Of a DNA stretch of 64,000 nt, positions 35,532 to 48,531 are shown piece by piece. The notes under the pieces were generated by a model. The model had not been told where the DNA came from. It did not search any database and saw only the letters and a list, made by a program, of their open reading frames with translations. The stretch's first letter is position 1, and the number at the start of each line of letters is the position of its first letter. The position numbers were made by a program, and so were the translations under genes. The stretch is from Paragyromitra xinjiangensis (taxonomy: Eukaryota > Ascomycota > Pezizomycetes > Pezizales > Discinaceae), in NCBI GenBank assembly GCA_038503065.1, contig JBCAMK010000020.1, forward strand, positions 1,426,001 to 1,490,000. Direction: 5' to 3'.

Positions 35532-38289
35532 CTACTCCCTCCCAACCTCCCCACTACGAGTCGGCCCCTTCGGTCCCGGATGTGCCCTCGCATATGCTCT
35601 CTTCACCGCCTCCCTCATAACCCTCCTCGGCGCCTGTCTCCCCATAAATATCTCAAACTGTGCATACCCCTGTTCCGGCAACAACTCCAACCCGTCGACT
35701 CCAATCCAGCCTTTATGCGCAAGTGCGCGAATCTGTCTCAGCAGCGGTGTAGTAGGTGGTTCATACGTGAACTATCACACGTTAATACTACGTCAATAGA
35801 TACGGAAGGATACATACCTCCACGCACACCCCACCTGTTGGGCTTCTAAGCCATTGTTCGGGAACGGTAAAGTTCGCCGGCGGCATACCCTGGATGCTGT
35901 GGGCTGGAATACAGCTCACGATGATGCTGGGAAGCCAGAAGTCTTCCGGCCAGTGGCTATCGAGGGATGGGATCACACGGACTACGCAGTTACTCCCGGA
36001 TATAGAAGCGGATCTATCACCGGACGGTGAAGCTCCAGGGGGTGTAGAAGAGGGGATAGCTAGACTCCTACTTCGAGATCGGCCGTTGAAATATTGTGCT
36101 AATTCTGCAACACGGTTAACGTTTCTTCCGTAAACGAATATATTCTCGACGCCGAGCTTCTGGAGCGCATAGATTGCAGCTCGGGCCATTCCTCCTGCGC
36201 CGACGACGAGGGCGGAGGTTCGCGCGGTGATGGCGTTGACGGGGGTGAGGTAGCGGAGGGTACAAGTTCGGATTCCGATCCAGTCTGTGTTGTCGCCGTG
36301 GAGTGCGGCTTGTGCTCCTTCCCCGCCGTGGGAGCGGATCGGGACTATGGTGTTGACGGCGCCGATGGCGCGAGCGTGGTCGGATATGCTATGAAGGAGA
36401 GGGATGATTTCGAGTTTGAAAGGGAGGGCAATGGAGGCGCCGCCGAAGTTTGGGTCTTGGACTATGTGGAGGAGGTCGTTGATGGATTCGGCTTGTTGAA
36501 TGGAGTAGTGGTGAGGTACCCCGTATGCTTCGTATGCGGCATTGTGCATGGCGGGGGAAAGGGAGTTGGTGATTGTGGAGCCGAAAACGCAGAAATGGAG
36601 GCGTGGGAGCATGGAGCAGGCGTGGATAGCGACGAGTGCTTCCCGAGAGGTTATCTCGTCGTTTGGCGGGGATGTCGAGGCTTCTTGGAGGAGAGTGTGG
36701 GTTACAGGGGAGAGAACCCGGTTCATGTATCGTGACATTTTCCCGAGTTTCCCTGTGTTCACGGCGATTAACGGTGGGAGAGGCCGGTCTTTGGTGTTGT
36801 TTTCTGCATCTCGTCGTCGTTTCACATCCCATGCGAATGCAATTGCTGCGAAATTGTCTCCCAGAGTTGTCGCCTTCTGGCTCAACTGGACAAGATCACA
36901 TCCTAGTCTCGCCGCACGGTCATATATCCTTCGTCTCTCAGCGCCATCCCAGCTCCACTCCGCACCCTCTCTTGTCTCAAAATACGAACCAATGATCTTC
37001 GTCCCTCCTTTAGAAGCCACCAAATCCCGAATCCTCTGATCGCTGTGTCGGAGATCAACAACCAGATAGTCCGCGCCCAGCCGGATACCGTGATACAGCA
37101 GAACAAAGTAATCATCCTCCCGCCCATCACCCGGGTGAGCCGGGAAACATCCACCTTGGTGTTCAGTCCCAACATTATAAATGATGGGAAGACTAGCGCA
37201 TCGCCGCACATATGCAAACTGTTCCGAAACAAAACGCGAATCGTTCCCTACCACCCCAACCAACTTCCGCGAGTGCAGTAGGTAATCAATCCTCAAATCA
37301 AACGCCTCAGACGTCGCACCGACATCCTCAAGATCAAGCGGAGCACTATCAATCGGCCCAAACGTTGGCGTAGGCGGTATTATAAGAGCATAAGTATACA
37401 TCCTATCCTCCAACGTCGTTGCCACAGCCGGAGATGACGGATGCGGACTATGACAGTCCCAAACAATCAACGGTGCCATCTCCTGCTGAAATACAAAATT
37501 CAGCAGCCGAAGAAAATCCTGCTCGACCTTCTTCAGCGTCGGAGATGACGGCTCAGATTTCCCACTCGTAGTTGTCGGTAACTGCCGTTTATCCCACATG
37601 TTGTAGAACTCAAAGTTGGAGTAAACAGTATATAGGGGTTCCCGCCGAGCCGCTAAACGACGTAATACATGCGCTGAAGACCCCATTTGCGTGAGCGGCG
37701 ACGACTCGCCTGGCGATCCCGGCCGCAGATATGCTTCGATCTCCTTCTCATGTCGGACGATATGTACAACTGGATGTCGCGCCATCCAACCCCACAGAAG
37801 AGCCCTTGAGGTTGACTTCTCAACACAACCGCTCGAGCAGACAATTACTGCTCCGGTCTCGTTCTCTCGTAGTATGTCTGCGAGGATTTCAGCCTCTTTG
37901 GCACGATACGCTGGCCAGCCGTGGAGGGTTGCGTATTGTGCGGCTACCATGCCGGTTACGGTTACAAAGTGCATGTCTGCATCGATGAGACGACGGCGGA
38001 GGGCCGAGGAGGCTATAACGCCTATGGTGGATTTCCCGACGCCACGAAGCCCGATTAGCGCGATAGACGCGTTGGAAGGGAAGGAGCGGGGTCGGGGGGT
38101 TGAGGCCGACGGGGTCGGCGTTGATGTTCGGAGGGTGGGGCTGGCCCGCCGGCTATCGGGGTTGGAGAGGTCCTGGAGTTTGCGTTTCATGGTGGATGGG
38201 GTGTGAGGGTGTGAGGACTGTGGTGAGGGGGATTGGGCCTGGCCTGAGACTGATGATATTGAAGACACTGAATCATTAGCTAGATCCAT
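35532..38289 (-). CDS. qutR: quinate pathway repressor, AROM-like (QutR type)
   Basis: Two exons, 35818-38289 and 35532-35771, give 903 aa. The order is that of the C-terminal three AROM domains: a shikimate-kinase-like part (Walker A GLRGVGKS at 80-87), a type I dehydroquinase-like part (about 330-570) and a shikimate-dehydrogenase-like part ([23 protein letters not shown] onwards). The C-terminus is [20 protein letters not shown]. This is the architecture of the QUTR/QA-1S repressor, which holds the activator inactive without quinate. The gene is divergent from an activator gene, as expected. An in-frame Met at 38880 would add 197 residues, but that extension overlaps the shared promoter and looks non-coding. 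Confidence 0.88.
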
Positions 38290-38939
38290 CCCGAGGGGGA
38301 GTATCCTGTGAGCTGTAACATGCGGTCTTCCTTGCGGTGATGGGAATTGACATTTGAGGTAGAAGGAGTTGACATGAGGATGTGATTGTGTGGGGGAGGA
38401 AGCGGATAAATCAATACCCGGTAGTAAAGATTGTCCCACGTCGAGGGTTATGGTCGAACCGGTTCTAACCGTTCCCCACAAAACATCGTGTTCAAGACAA
38501 GGAGATGTCTCAACTCCTAGTCGCGATATGCCCAAGAGAATGCTACTTGACTGTAAACCCCTGAACCCCAAAGCCTTGATCTTGAAAATATCCTGAATGC
38601 GATGGCCTCGGTACCCGGATCCTACGCATAACCGTAGCTTCCATGCCGTAGTTCTTACGGCATCTTCTTCGTAACTCGCGCCGTGATTCGTGATATTCGT
38701 GAACATGCAGCCATGCGCAAATGACGGAATATACCGGTTCCTTCCCCCCAGCGTCTCGAAGCCCGAGATAGAAGCCGAGACAGCTCTAAGGCTTCCCCAC
38801 AAACTTTCCCCCGCAAAAACATCCCTTGGCATCTTCCAACGGCGGCTCCTATATGCGACTCCGTACCTGATCGTTTCCAACTCCGGCCCAGACTTTCCCT
38901 ACCGAGGGCGCGCGCTCTCAATCTACCCATAAACCCAAC
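38290..38939. promoter_or_regulatory. divergent repressor/activator promoter
   Basis: These 650 bp lie between the start codons of the QutR- and QutA-type genes. They include a 16-bp sequence similar to the activator's own site (38404-38419), compatible with autoregulation. Confidence 0.6.
38404..38419. promoter_or_regulatory. QUTA/QA-1F-like binding site
   Basis: GGATAAATCAATACCC agrees with the published consensus GGRTAARYRYTTAYCC, as I recall it, at 13 of 16 positions, with both outer half-sites intact. It lies between the repressor and activator genes. Confidence 0.4.
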
Positions 38940-41900
38940 ATGAGCGGCGAGTCAGCAAAAGGCAGTGAACCCCGCCCAGAGACGGCCAATGCTGGGCCTG
39001 CGCCAAAGCGGATGCGCGTGTCACGCGCATGTGAACAGTGCCGGTCGAGGAAAGCGAAATGCGATGGCAAGACACCAGCTTGTTCTCCGTGCGTTACCCT
39101 GTCGCAGCAATGCACATATGGCGCTCAACCCAGGAAACGGGGATTACCCCCGGGGAGTGTATCCGCGTTGGAGAGAACGGTGAAGTTATTACAGAGGGTG
39201 CTTGGGTTGCTTATTGTTAGTTTCGAGGGAAGCGAGGTCGCAATATTGGGTTTGGTACAACGATATGGGAAGGGTTTATTTAATGATGGGGAAGAAGGGG
39301 ATCGGTTGACGAGTGCGTGGAAGGAGGGGTTACTTCCTGGGGCTTTGGAGAAATTACGAGAAGGAGGGAAAGAACTAGCGGGGGGTTCATCTACAGATAT
39401 GACAACAGGAGTAGCTGGAGGAGAGACTCTCCCTACTAGTAAGGAGATGGCCGAGGAGAATTTCAGGGAGGCCATAAGGGCTATCTCGAGTGTAAGGGGA
39501 GGAGGAGGAGAAGGAGAAGGACCCAGGAGCAGTGTACTAGAAGGAGATCTATCAAGACAGCAGGTAGAAGGTTCACTCGACAAAGACGAGGATGAAGATG
39601 AAGATGAAGATGGAATGGGAATGGGAATTGAAACGGCAGAGATGGACTGGGTGAAGGAATCTCAAACCCTTCAGGAGAGCCATGTTGGAGTTGCGGAAAG
39701 AGGACAGGATGGAATATCATCATCGAGAACTCAGGGGTCTCCCAGTGCTGCTTTGTCATCGGATATTGACAATTCTCTCCTCACTGGTATTCAATATCAG
39801 TCAGGAGCTATCACTTCTCCATCTACAGCCGTTCCTCCTTCTACTCTTACTGCTACTACAGCTTCATTCCCGTCAATCGATCCCTCAGACAGAGACTACT
39901 CAGATCCAGTATCTCATTCATCAATCTCCAATCATCAATTATTCAATTCGCCAATACCAAATCATTCCCTCCGTCCTATATCCTATCAACAATCTTCTCC
40001 TCTCGATTCTTCTACTTGTGACAACTATTCCCTCCCATTGCGTGAAACATCTCTGGAATGTCATATCCAATTGCCTTCCAACTCTCGTCTCCTGCTTGAT
40101 CTCTACTTCACTTATACCCATGTCTGGTTCCCCATCCTCGACAAGTACGATCTCATACGTCTCTTCCATGTCGTCAACTCTTCTTCGTCTTCTGCAAAGA
40201 GGAAAGTCCATCCCTCTAAAACTCAAGTCTCTGCTGGAAAGCGTGCTCTTCTGTATGCTGTTCTCGCTCTAGCAACAACCCAACATGAAGGATTATCTCA
40301 GCCATCCGAGGCTACTCCTCAAGAGCCCACTTCCCCATCATCCCCTTCGGCATCTGCATTATATACCGCTGCTCAGCAATTAGTGTTTGCTCCTGGGGAA
40401 GAATATAATCTCGAACACGTGCAGGCTCTTCTGCTCCTCTCTATTATCAACATATCTTTGTCACATCTCAGTACGGCATGGCTACTGATTGGGCATGCTG
40501 GTCGAGTGGCTGTTGATATTGACCTTAAGTCAAAAACGAAGTCACGATTTGATACCAGAACATGGCTTGGATACCTTGTTCTTGAGACATTCATAGCTGT
40601 ACGATTAGGCAGAGAGCCGGGTGTTCAGCAAGAAGACTGGGATGTACCCGCGGTTGAGGAAGATGGATGGGAGGAATGGGATTCGTGGAAGGAGGTTTCT
40701 GTAGCAGAACAGAAAGGTCCAGATCGAAGCCATGGCCAGGACAGCGGTGATCCTACTCATACCTTATCAGTTTTTAACCAATTGGTTGGGTTATCACGAT
40801 TGGTAAGACGTGTTGCTGGCCTATCGCCGCCAGCTCCTTCGCAGAGATCAAGTCAGCATGGTCACAATCGCCCAGCGTCAAACGAGGATCTCTCTACTCC
40901 TCAAACCATCCTTCGCCAGCTATACTCCTGGAGCCGCGAGCTGCCCCCTCACTTTTCATTTGATATCCTCAATCCTCGGGATCGTGAAATGTCGTCCGTC
41001 CCCACAACTCCTCATATATCAAACTTACACCTTTATTACGCTCACGCTATTCTTGAACTTCATTCTCGATGCCCTCCCCGCTTGTTCCATGATTCTTTCA
41101 ACGGGATGAATGACCTAGCACCTGCTGCAGCCTTATCAACGGCGATAATCATAGAGCATCACGTCAAGTCTTCCCGCTCATTAGCAGTACTACCTTGCAC
41201 GTTCATTCATTTTGCGAGCTTTGTATCAGATACAGCAGCCGATGATGAGTTCAATCCTTTAGGGCCGCTGGAAAATTCCATCTCTGAGAGGGTACGGATG
41301 CTAAAAGACGAGCTCGAGACAACCCGGCACATGGCTGCAGTCAATTTTACCCCGAGCAACGGGCTACTAAAAAGAACAGAGGCCAAACAGGAGCCATCAC
41401 AACAAGCGGCGCTCCGAAGATCTAACTTGGCACCCCCACCCCCGCGGCAATTGATAGATACGCGTCCGAGACTCATGCCTCAGTCTGCAGATACCTCATT
41501 CACTGGGCAACTTACTGCAATGTCGCCGTCGAGACTGTTCACATTCAGCCCACCAGCATCTATGGTTTCACCCACTAGCAATATCCCAGCTCCAGAGACA
41601 AATATAAGCAGTCATTTCCGACGTCCATCCACATTCTCTGCCAGTGGCATTGATCCCCAACCTCAAGCACCGCCGGATAACCCCCAGTCCCAGCAAGCAA
41701 ACCAGGCATCATCGATGACGGGGGTGAATATACATACCAGCACGAGCAACAACCCGGAGAATCCCGGTGGGGATACAGGAATTAATACAAATAATACTGG
41801 CACAGTGAGTAGTTTGTCTATGAGCCAAACTGCACCGAGTCCAGATGGGTATGATGAAGAGATGGGGATGTTGGAATGTTTACCTTGGTTAGTTCTTCCC

Positions 41901-42235
41901 CTTATATACTACCGGCTTGTTCTAACGCACCCCTCTATTCTAGGACTCAGAATGGTATCCCAGAGTTCATCCAGAATCTAGGCTACGTTGGTGGCTTCTC
42001 GCCAAGTGCCTTCCAACTCGGAGCTCCACAGGAACCTGAACAACAGCCACTACAAATATTAGGACTACGGCAGGATAGTACTGATGAGGGAGGTGGCGGA
42101 TACAATAGTGGGGGAGGTGCTATAGGTGGAGGTGATGAAGCGGGGAATATGTCTGGCAGGAGAGGACTGAATACAGTCCTGGAGCAGTGGTTAGGGGATG
42201 TTCTAGGTGCGAGTGGGGGTGGTGGGCGTTGGTGA
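38940..42235 (+). CDS. qutA: quinate pathway activator, Zn2Cys6 factor
   Basis: Two exons, 38940-41887 and 41944-42235, give 1079 aa; the intron has GTTAGT, CTAAC and TAG. A Zn(II)2Cys6 cluster has Cys at 31, 34, 41, 48, 51 and 58 (RACEQCRSRKAKCDGKTPAC), followed by the linker KRGLPPGSVSALE that precedes a short coiled coil. Acidic and Ser/Thr-rich low-complexity regions come next. A fungal transcription-factor middle domain follows (about 370-760: LLLDLYFTYTHVWFPILDK, HLSTAWLLIGHAGRVAVDI). The C-terminus is Gly-rich. Divergent placement beside the repressor matches qutA/qutR and qa-1F/qa-1S, so it is the expected activator of quinate genes. The second-exon frame is fixed by intron phase and needs transcript support. 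Confidence 0.83.
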
Positions 42236-42798
42236 TTTCTGTACGGGATTGTAAAAGAGTTGGGTGGGGTTTCTTGGGCTTAAGTGATTGGGTAATGTAG
42301 GATTGGTTTTTTGGGTGGGGATGGGATGTAGATTCATTTTTTGGGATATGGGTAATTGGTTATATGGGTTACGATAAATGTGTAGCTGTTGAAGATAAAT
42401 GTCGACTAAGTGTTGGTTGAGCTTTACCTTGAAAAAATCTGCTCTACATATCCAAAAATTCTGGTCACGCACTTATTAGTTTCAATTTAATAGCAAACTA
42501 TCAAAAGAAGGGAACGGGAAGAACAGAAGGGGGAACTGATTGTATTGTCTGCGATGATGAACGAGAGATGAAGTCGAAGAAACAAGCTATAAGTAGCAAA
42601 AGAAACCGAGCTGGCAACAAAGTGGACTAGTCCCAATTAGCCCACAACATCCACGAAAGCATATTACAACACAAACATATCTTTATCACTTATAATCGAA
42701 CTTGTGCGCACTATTTCGCCTAGTAGAAAAAAATACGGAGAAAATAAGAAGGATATCGTATGGCTATGGGTTTTGGTCTCGAAATAGGCATTCCAATA
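42236..42798. other. intergenic, nothing supported
   Basis: The 3' flank of the activator gene; no further feature is recognised. Confidence 0.4.
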
Positions 42799-43720
42799 TC
42801 AAAGTCTTCTCCCTTCTTCAAAGACATCAAGTACCTTCTCCTTGAAAGAAGCAATCAATTTCATCTGCTTTTCGTCATCTCCCCCCACCTGAGCCGTACA
42901 GTCCAAGCAAAACAGCACTGCATCCCGATATCTCTAGCCCATGAAATGCCCTGACCGGCCCCTAGAATTCTTGACCAGTGTATCTTTGATAACACCGGGT
43001 TTTCGGTTCTCATCTCTAAACAGCTCCCTAGCAGCCGTCCATAGACCGATCTCCAGAAGTAAAACACCAAAGGCATAGATATCATGGACCTTTTTGAACC
43101 CCTCAGAAGGAAGGCCCTGGCGGGCGGGGTGGCGGTATATATTGGTATGGAAACCCGCAGTGTTGAAGGCTTCGTTAGAATCCTCCTTCAAAGGCCTAGC
43201 GTACTCGAACCCGCCGAAGTATTATGATGAGAAATCCCACCCGCGCTCCCCCGCCTTTTGGAAAAGTAGACGTTATGACTGCTTATGCTTTTGTGCACCC
43301 AGTCGACAAGAAACCACTCCATGAGTGCATTGCCGATCGTATAAGCCATCTCGAAGCGCTAGTCTAGAGTTGGTCGTGCGTCTCCTCTGGGTTGTAATCA
43401 CAGAGCTTAAGGTTATAGGCGTTTGATCGTAACCTTGGGGAATATCAAATGCCAGCCCGAAGTGAGATTCCTGTGGCTCGTGGAAGTACCTACGGCAGCG
43501 GAAGTTGGGGGTCTTGGAGTCCTGGGCGCCCTCCCCACATCTCTTTCTACACTTAGGATCTTTGAGAGAAATATAATCCTCTCCTCAGTTGCCTTGATGT
43601 CCATTTAGGTGTTATCCCGTGCGTAGCGCTTGTACTCGACTAAGACTTCTTCCCCGTCTGGGTTGCACTTGAAAGGAGAACTTCTACCACTTTCCTGTTA
43701 TTAGGTACCGGTAATGCGGG
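42799..43720 (-). pseudogene. decayed HeLo-type kinase gene fragment
   Basis: Read backwards, pieces in shifting frames keep the order of the kinase-like half of fungal HeLo (HET-S-type) proteins. They are VLVEYKRYARDNT / MDIKATEERI, then AFDIPQGYDQTPITLSSVI, then AYTIGNALMEWFLVDWVHKS, then GERGWDFSS / FGGFEYARP, then NIYRHPARQGLP and KVHDIYAFGVLLLEIGLW, then RYRDAVLFCLDC near the end. Frame changes occur between several blocks. TAG interrupts the last two (42934-42936) and TAA follows ARDNT. Both stops are one C-to-T step from Gln codons. Sequence to about 43960 may belong to it as well. The N-terminal HeLo part is not recognised. Confidence 0.72.
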
Positions 43721-44472
43721 CGGTTGGGCACAAGACTGTTGAGTTGAATTTTTGTAGCTTGGCCTCCTCGTGTTGGATCCAGGATAAGTAACCGTGTATT
43801 TGTAAGATTTGAGAAACCGAGGATTTTGGCGTCTTTGGCGTGGTTATTCTTCTGGCGATCAGAGTTAGGCTTGCTCCTATCCACCTACCATAGGTTGCTG
43901 CGCAGTGGGGCTGGGCACGAGACGGATCAGAATAGAGATTCTTGTTTGGGCCTGACCTCATATGAAACGCAGTGTTAACATTGACCCCTCACCTCGGTAC
44001 GATATTTTTTCATATTAATAAATGATATATAAACTAATACTCTTTTCTGTCTAGTTAGATTTTCAACCCTTATTTATTGCGACCACAGTTATTTGAAGCC
44101 AGAATTAGAGCTCGAGTATGTCTATATTGGTGAGCACTGTCGCACCCTCACTATAACGAACCTCCTCGGCCTCATAAGGAAGATTTGTTATTACGAACAG
44201 AATCTTGCTGGAAGGCTACTAATTTACCAGTCATTAATGGATTCCCCGTAACGAACCCCCTGACGCCGAAACTTGGCCTTCGCTATAACGGGGTGCAACT
44301 GTAGTTACTAGTACTCTTGCCCCAGCCACACAATATTATTCGCCTGTGTGACACGCCACGTAACCCATGGCCACGAATATCAAGCGGAGACATCAAACGA
44401 AGACACCGACTCTCAACGAGATGGAACTAAACGAAGCACAGAGTTTCTCGAATCTCCCTTCCTAAACCTCCT
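43721..44472. other. intergenic, possibly more kinase relic
   Basis: 43721-43960 may be the upstream end of the decayed kinase gene. The rest to 44472 is the presumed promoter of the kinase-ankyrin gene; no motif is assigned. Confidence 0.4.
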
Positions 44473-47400
44473 ATGGATGAATCCAGCGATCCTTCAATTG
44501 AACGACGGCGGCGGGAGTACATTGGCACCTATGTACCATTAAGTACGGGAACTAGCCGGGACCCGTCAGACTTGAGAAACCTGTCGGATTTTATCGATTT
44601 GATGGTAGAAGCTGGGATTGATGGCCCGTACGAGCAGTCTGAAGTCCACTTTTGTGGCAAACACCTAGGCTCCGGGGCGCAGTTTGATGTCTATGGCCAC
44701 CAGCATGCAGCCCACAGAACCGTACCACCATTTGATCAGCCATTTATGTCAACAAAATCCAGTCGAGGGAAAAATATACGGCCGGTAACCGTTGCTATCA
44801 AACGCCCAAGACTTGCATCATCTATGAGTTCAAAGCCGCCCTCTTTGAACATGACTTTCGCCACCAGAAGTCAACTGCAAGCTATCGAGCTAGAAGTTCG
44901 TGCGCTCTATAACAGCACAATTCGACAGCACCGAAATATCGTTAAACTCTTGGCCTGGGGCCTGGAGCACCCCAAGAACGTTATTAAGGATCAGGATCAA
45001 GGCATTCATCCTGTTGTCCCTTTATTGGTACTCGAACACGGCAACTGTTCAATACGTGGATTTTTAGCAAGCGATGGAGGACCTATACCGAGACAGGTAC
45101 TACAGAGTCTCTCTCTTGACGCTGCCCAGGGCTTGTCTGCTCTTCATGCCTCCGGAATTGTTCATGGCGATCTGAAGACCGACAATTTGCTCGTTTTTCT
45201 TGATGAGAAAGGCCCATTCTTTTGTGTCGCAAAGCTTTCAGACTTTGGGCTATCAGTATTTGACCAAAAAGAAACGGTATATGACATTGGGACACCTGGG
45301 TGGCAGGCGCCTGAGCTCCCTAGCGACGAAGGGATTAGTGCAGAGATGCTTCTAAAATCCGATTTCTTCTCGTTAGGACTTCTCATCTTTAGCATTCTCC
45401 TCACCCAAGGTGCACCTCCATTAAAAGGGTTTAATGAACCTGCCTTAGAAGTGGCTAGAAATATCCTTATGCAACCACAAATCCCTCCCTCAGTCAGCAG
45501 CCGAATATCCAGCGTTTTTAAATGCTTGCTCCAGCACAATCCTTTCGAACGAGTTTCAGACCTTGAGGATGTTTGCCGTCTTCTTGAGGTCGAAGAATCA
45601 TTTCATGGTTCCAAGGCTTGGTATATACCAATAGATCTTCTTGAAGAACCCCGCTAATTCTGACCAGGATAAACGGCCGTTTCGATGACAATACCCCATG
45701 GGGCTTGCTTTCCCTTCCAGAAGTGGATCATACTATGATGATTATAGGGAACCAGGCAAGATGGAACGATAAAAATAGGCACCTGGTTGGGGATGTGGTT
45801 TCTGAGTCGTTCTATTCGTGGCAGGAAATTTACAGATTTCTATGTAAGCTCCGTAGCCACCAGTACGATGTCATTCCACAGTATTATATTACCGGTATCG
45901 ACCAAATCGTATCTAGCCGGACCCCGGAAGAGAACCTATCAATGGAGGTTGTTGGTAAAGAACTTACTGGCGGTCAACTCCTAGCGTTGTGCTTCTCCGA
46001 CCGGAACAGATTCACCCTGAGGATCCCTGCAGTAGCCCGTCGAATTCTAGGCACAAGCGTCGCAGTCGCTGCGACAAAAGGGCATTTTCCTTCTCAAGCA
46101 GTTGCCTTGCAGCTACTTGAGGAAACTAGCAGCAAATTTCTTAAAAGGGCGCTCCTAAATGATGAACAGTGGCAATGGAATGCAGTTTCTACTGGTTATG
46201 TGCTCGCCTGGAAATTTGCTGAGGAGTACCCCGAAAAATATGCGCTTGCCCTCGAAAATTTTCGAAATTCTGGAGGATATAACACCCATTACATTCATAC
46301 AGAAAACAAAAAGAACCTCTCCTACGATCCTTCCGGTCTTTCACGGAGCCCTCTCGAGTGGTTATCTACATACCCCCTCCATCGTGCAGCTGTCCTTGGA
46401 GATATATCGGAAATGGAGAGACTGCTGAAAGATGAGGCCTATAATGTCAACTCTTTCGATAGGGGTGGTGAAACACCACTTCATAGGGCTTGCATGGCTG
46501 GTGCTTGCCGGTCTGTCCGTTTTTTAATTAAACATGGGGCTAATCCTACTGCCAAAAGCAAAAGGCTAGGAACTATTCCCCTCCATTGGCTTTTTGTCTT
46601 TGAACCGAAGGAAATACACGATATTGCCATCCTTCTTACGGCTAAGAGTAAATCAGTACTCGACGAGCTTTCCGCGCCAGAAGCCGAAACCTTCCACTTT
46701 CCGTTCAAGTGGCCCACTGGGACACCGCTAGAGTGGGCGGTGCTCTCGAACCGCGATCAAGCCGTCAATTGCCTGCTAGAATTAGGTTCAAATTTAGATT
46801 CTATCAGAGAATTTTTCCCAGCCCCTCCTAGTTGGCTTGAAATTATCGATGCCACTACTATCACACCTTGGGCTGACGATCCGACGCGGGAACTGTGGCG
46901 AGTCTGGATCTACTCTTCAAGGGGCCGATTTCGGATACCGATAGTTAAAAACAGCCTTGCATACGAAAAACAACTTAGGACCTTGTCAAATCAGCATGGG
47001 ACACCACAAACGGAACCTGGCTCTGGCAGTAAATTAAGCAGGGCAGTAGCGGAGAATGACTTTGACGCTGCTAAGAAACTTATTGATATGGGAGAGGATG
47101 TCAATCATGTATTTGAGGAGAAATTAACGACACTAACTCCTTTGAGTATTGCAATTAGAGAAAAGAATATTGCCATCGTTCAGCTTCTGCTGGATAATGG
47201 TGCCAAGTTTGATAGCGACTATCCAGCCCCGATCAGGCCTTTACGGATTGCGGTAGCCATACGCCATTTTCAGATTTCTAAAATGCTGCTCGATCGAGGT
47301 GCCGAAGTAAATGCTCTTAGTGGTGGGGATCCAGGCCCTGAATGGATTTCTTACCCATTGGGAACTGCACTTTATGAAGCTGCAAAAAGGGGCTCCATAA

Positions 47401-48531
47401 GGATATTCAGATTACTCCTTCAATATGGGGCAGATCCTAGTCGACAGTCTGAAGATGAGATGAATATACTTGAGGCTGCAGCTAATGCAAACTCCATCGA
47501 GATTGTTGAATTGCTTTTGGAAAGAAAGGTAGACCCAAATACTCCTGGAACAGACCCCCCAAACTATCAAAGCGCTCTTCAAGCAGCAGCACGCAACAAC
47601 AATGTGGGGATTGTTCGTGCCCTTTTGGATAAAGGCGCCAACCCCAATCTTGAAAGAGGCATGTATGGGACAGCACTTCAAGCGGCACTTGATCCATATG
47701 GAATTACACAAAGTGAGCTTGTAGCTACTCTTAAACTCCTGCTAGAGAGAGGTGCAGATGTCACAATCAGCGGCGGTAAGTTCGGCAGTATAATGCAGGC
47801 AGCGGCCTGTACATACGATAACATTGTGCCGAAAATCTTACTTGACGCCGGAGCTCCTGTAAACATTGGTGGCGGGCCCCACGGAAGTGCTTTGCAGGCA
47901 GCTATATCGATTGGAAATTCAGAATTAGCACAATTATTACTCGACCACGGAGCAGATCCCAATCTGGGGGGTGGAGGAGAATGGAAAACACCTCTGCAAG
48001 AGGCTATTCACCGTGAAGACAAAAAGCAGGTAGAGCTTTTACTAAAAAGGGGCGCTGACCCAAGCGCCCCGGGAGGCCCCGACGGAAACGCATTCAAAAT
48101 GGCGGAAAAGTCTAGAAATGCAAAGATTATCCAGATGCTCCTGGATCGGGGGGCACAAGACGGACACGAACCACATCAACCCACCTCTCAGTAAGTTTTC
48201 TTACGTTATTAGTGTGTCAGGGTGCTAATACCTACACACTTGTAGTTCCCTAATCACAAAAGCTCCGACTATGGAACCAGAACAGACTCCAATAAAAGCT
48301 CAGCCATCACCTTCAAAGGCTTCTAAGATCCCAGAAAAGGATCCAGAACCAACTCCTATAAAACCAAAGGCGTCACCGCCAGAGATTCTCGAAAGCATAG
48401 GGCAAGCACCGAGCCGGATGGAGACAGAGACAGCAACAGACGGGATTTCAATCCCCGAAAAACCGACCACCACTAAAAAGAATGGAGTTTTCGGCAAACT
48501 CATCAGTTTTCTCGCTTGCTGTTTTAAGTGA
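44473..48531 (+). CDS. protein kinase-ankyrin repeat fusion protein
   Basis: Three exons, 44473-45620, 45668-48190 and 48246-48531, give 1318 aa; both introns have donor, branch and acceptor sites and keep phase. The kinase domain (about 55-380) has LGSGAQFDVYG, VAIKRP (the ATP-binding Lys), a glutamate helix, HGDLKTDN with the catalytic Asp, SDFGLSV with the Mg-binding Asp and TPGWQAPEL, so all key residues are present. A middle region (about 390-630) precedes about 13 ankyrin repeats (LHRAAVLGDISEMERLLKD onwards). The third exon adds a Pro/Glu/Lys-rich tail ending in FGKLISFLACCFK, which could be acylated. The domain order suggests a sensor-linked kinase comparable in logic to NLR receptors. 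This is not an established family to my knowledge. Confidence 0.85.

Noticed and set aside
36298..38206. Several plus-strand frames of 119-171 codons within the repressor gene
   Set aside because: Antisense to a clear AROM-like coding region; no domains.
38290..38880. In-frame N-terminal extension of the QutR-type protein by 197 residues
   Set aside because: It overlaps the divergent promoter up to 60 bp before the activator ATG, shows no domain, and family members begin shortly before the kinase-like part.
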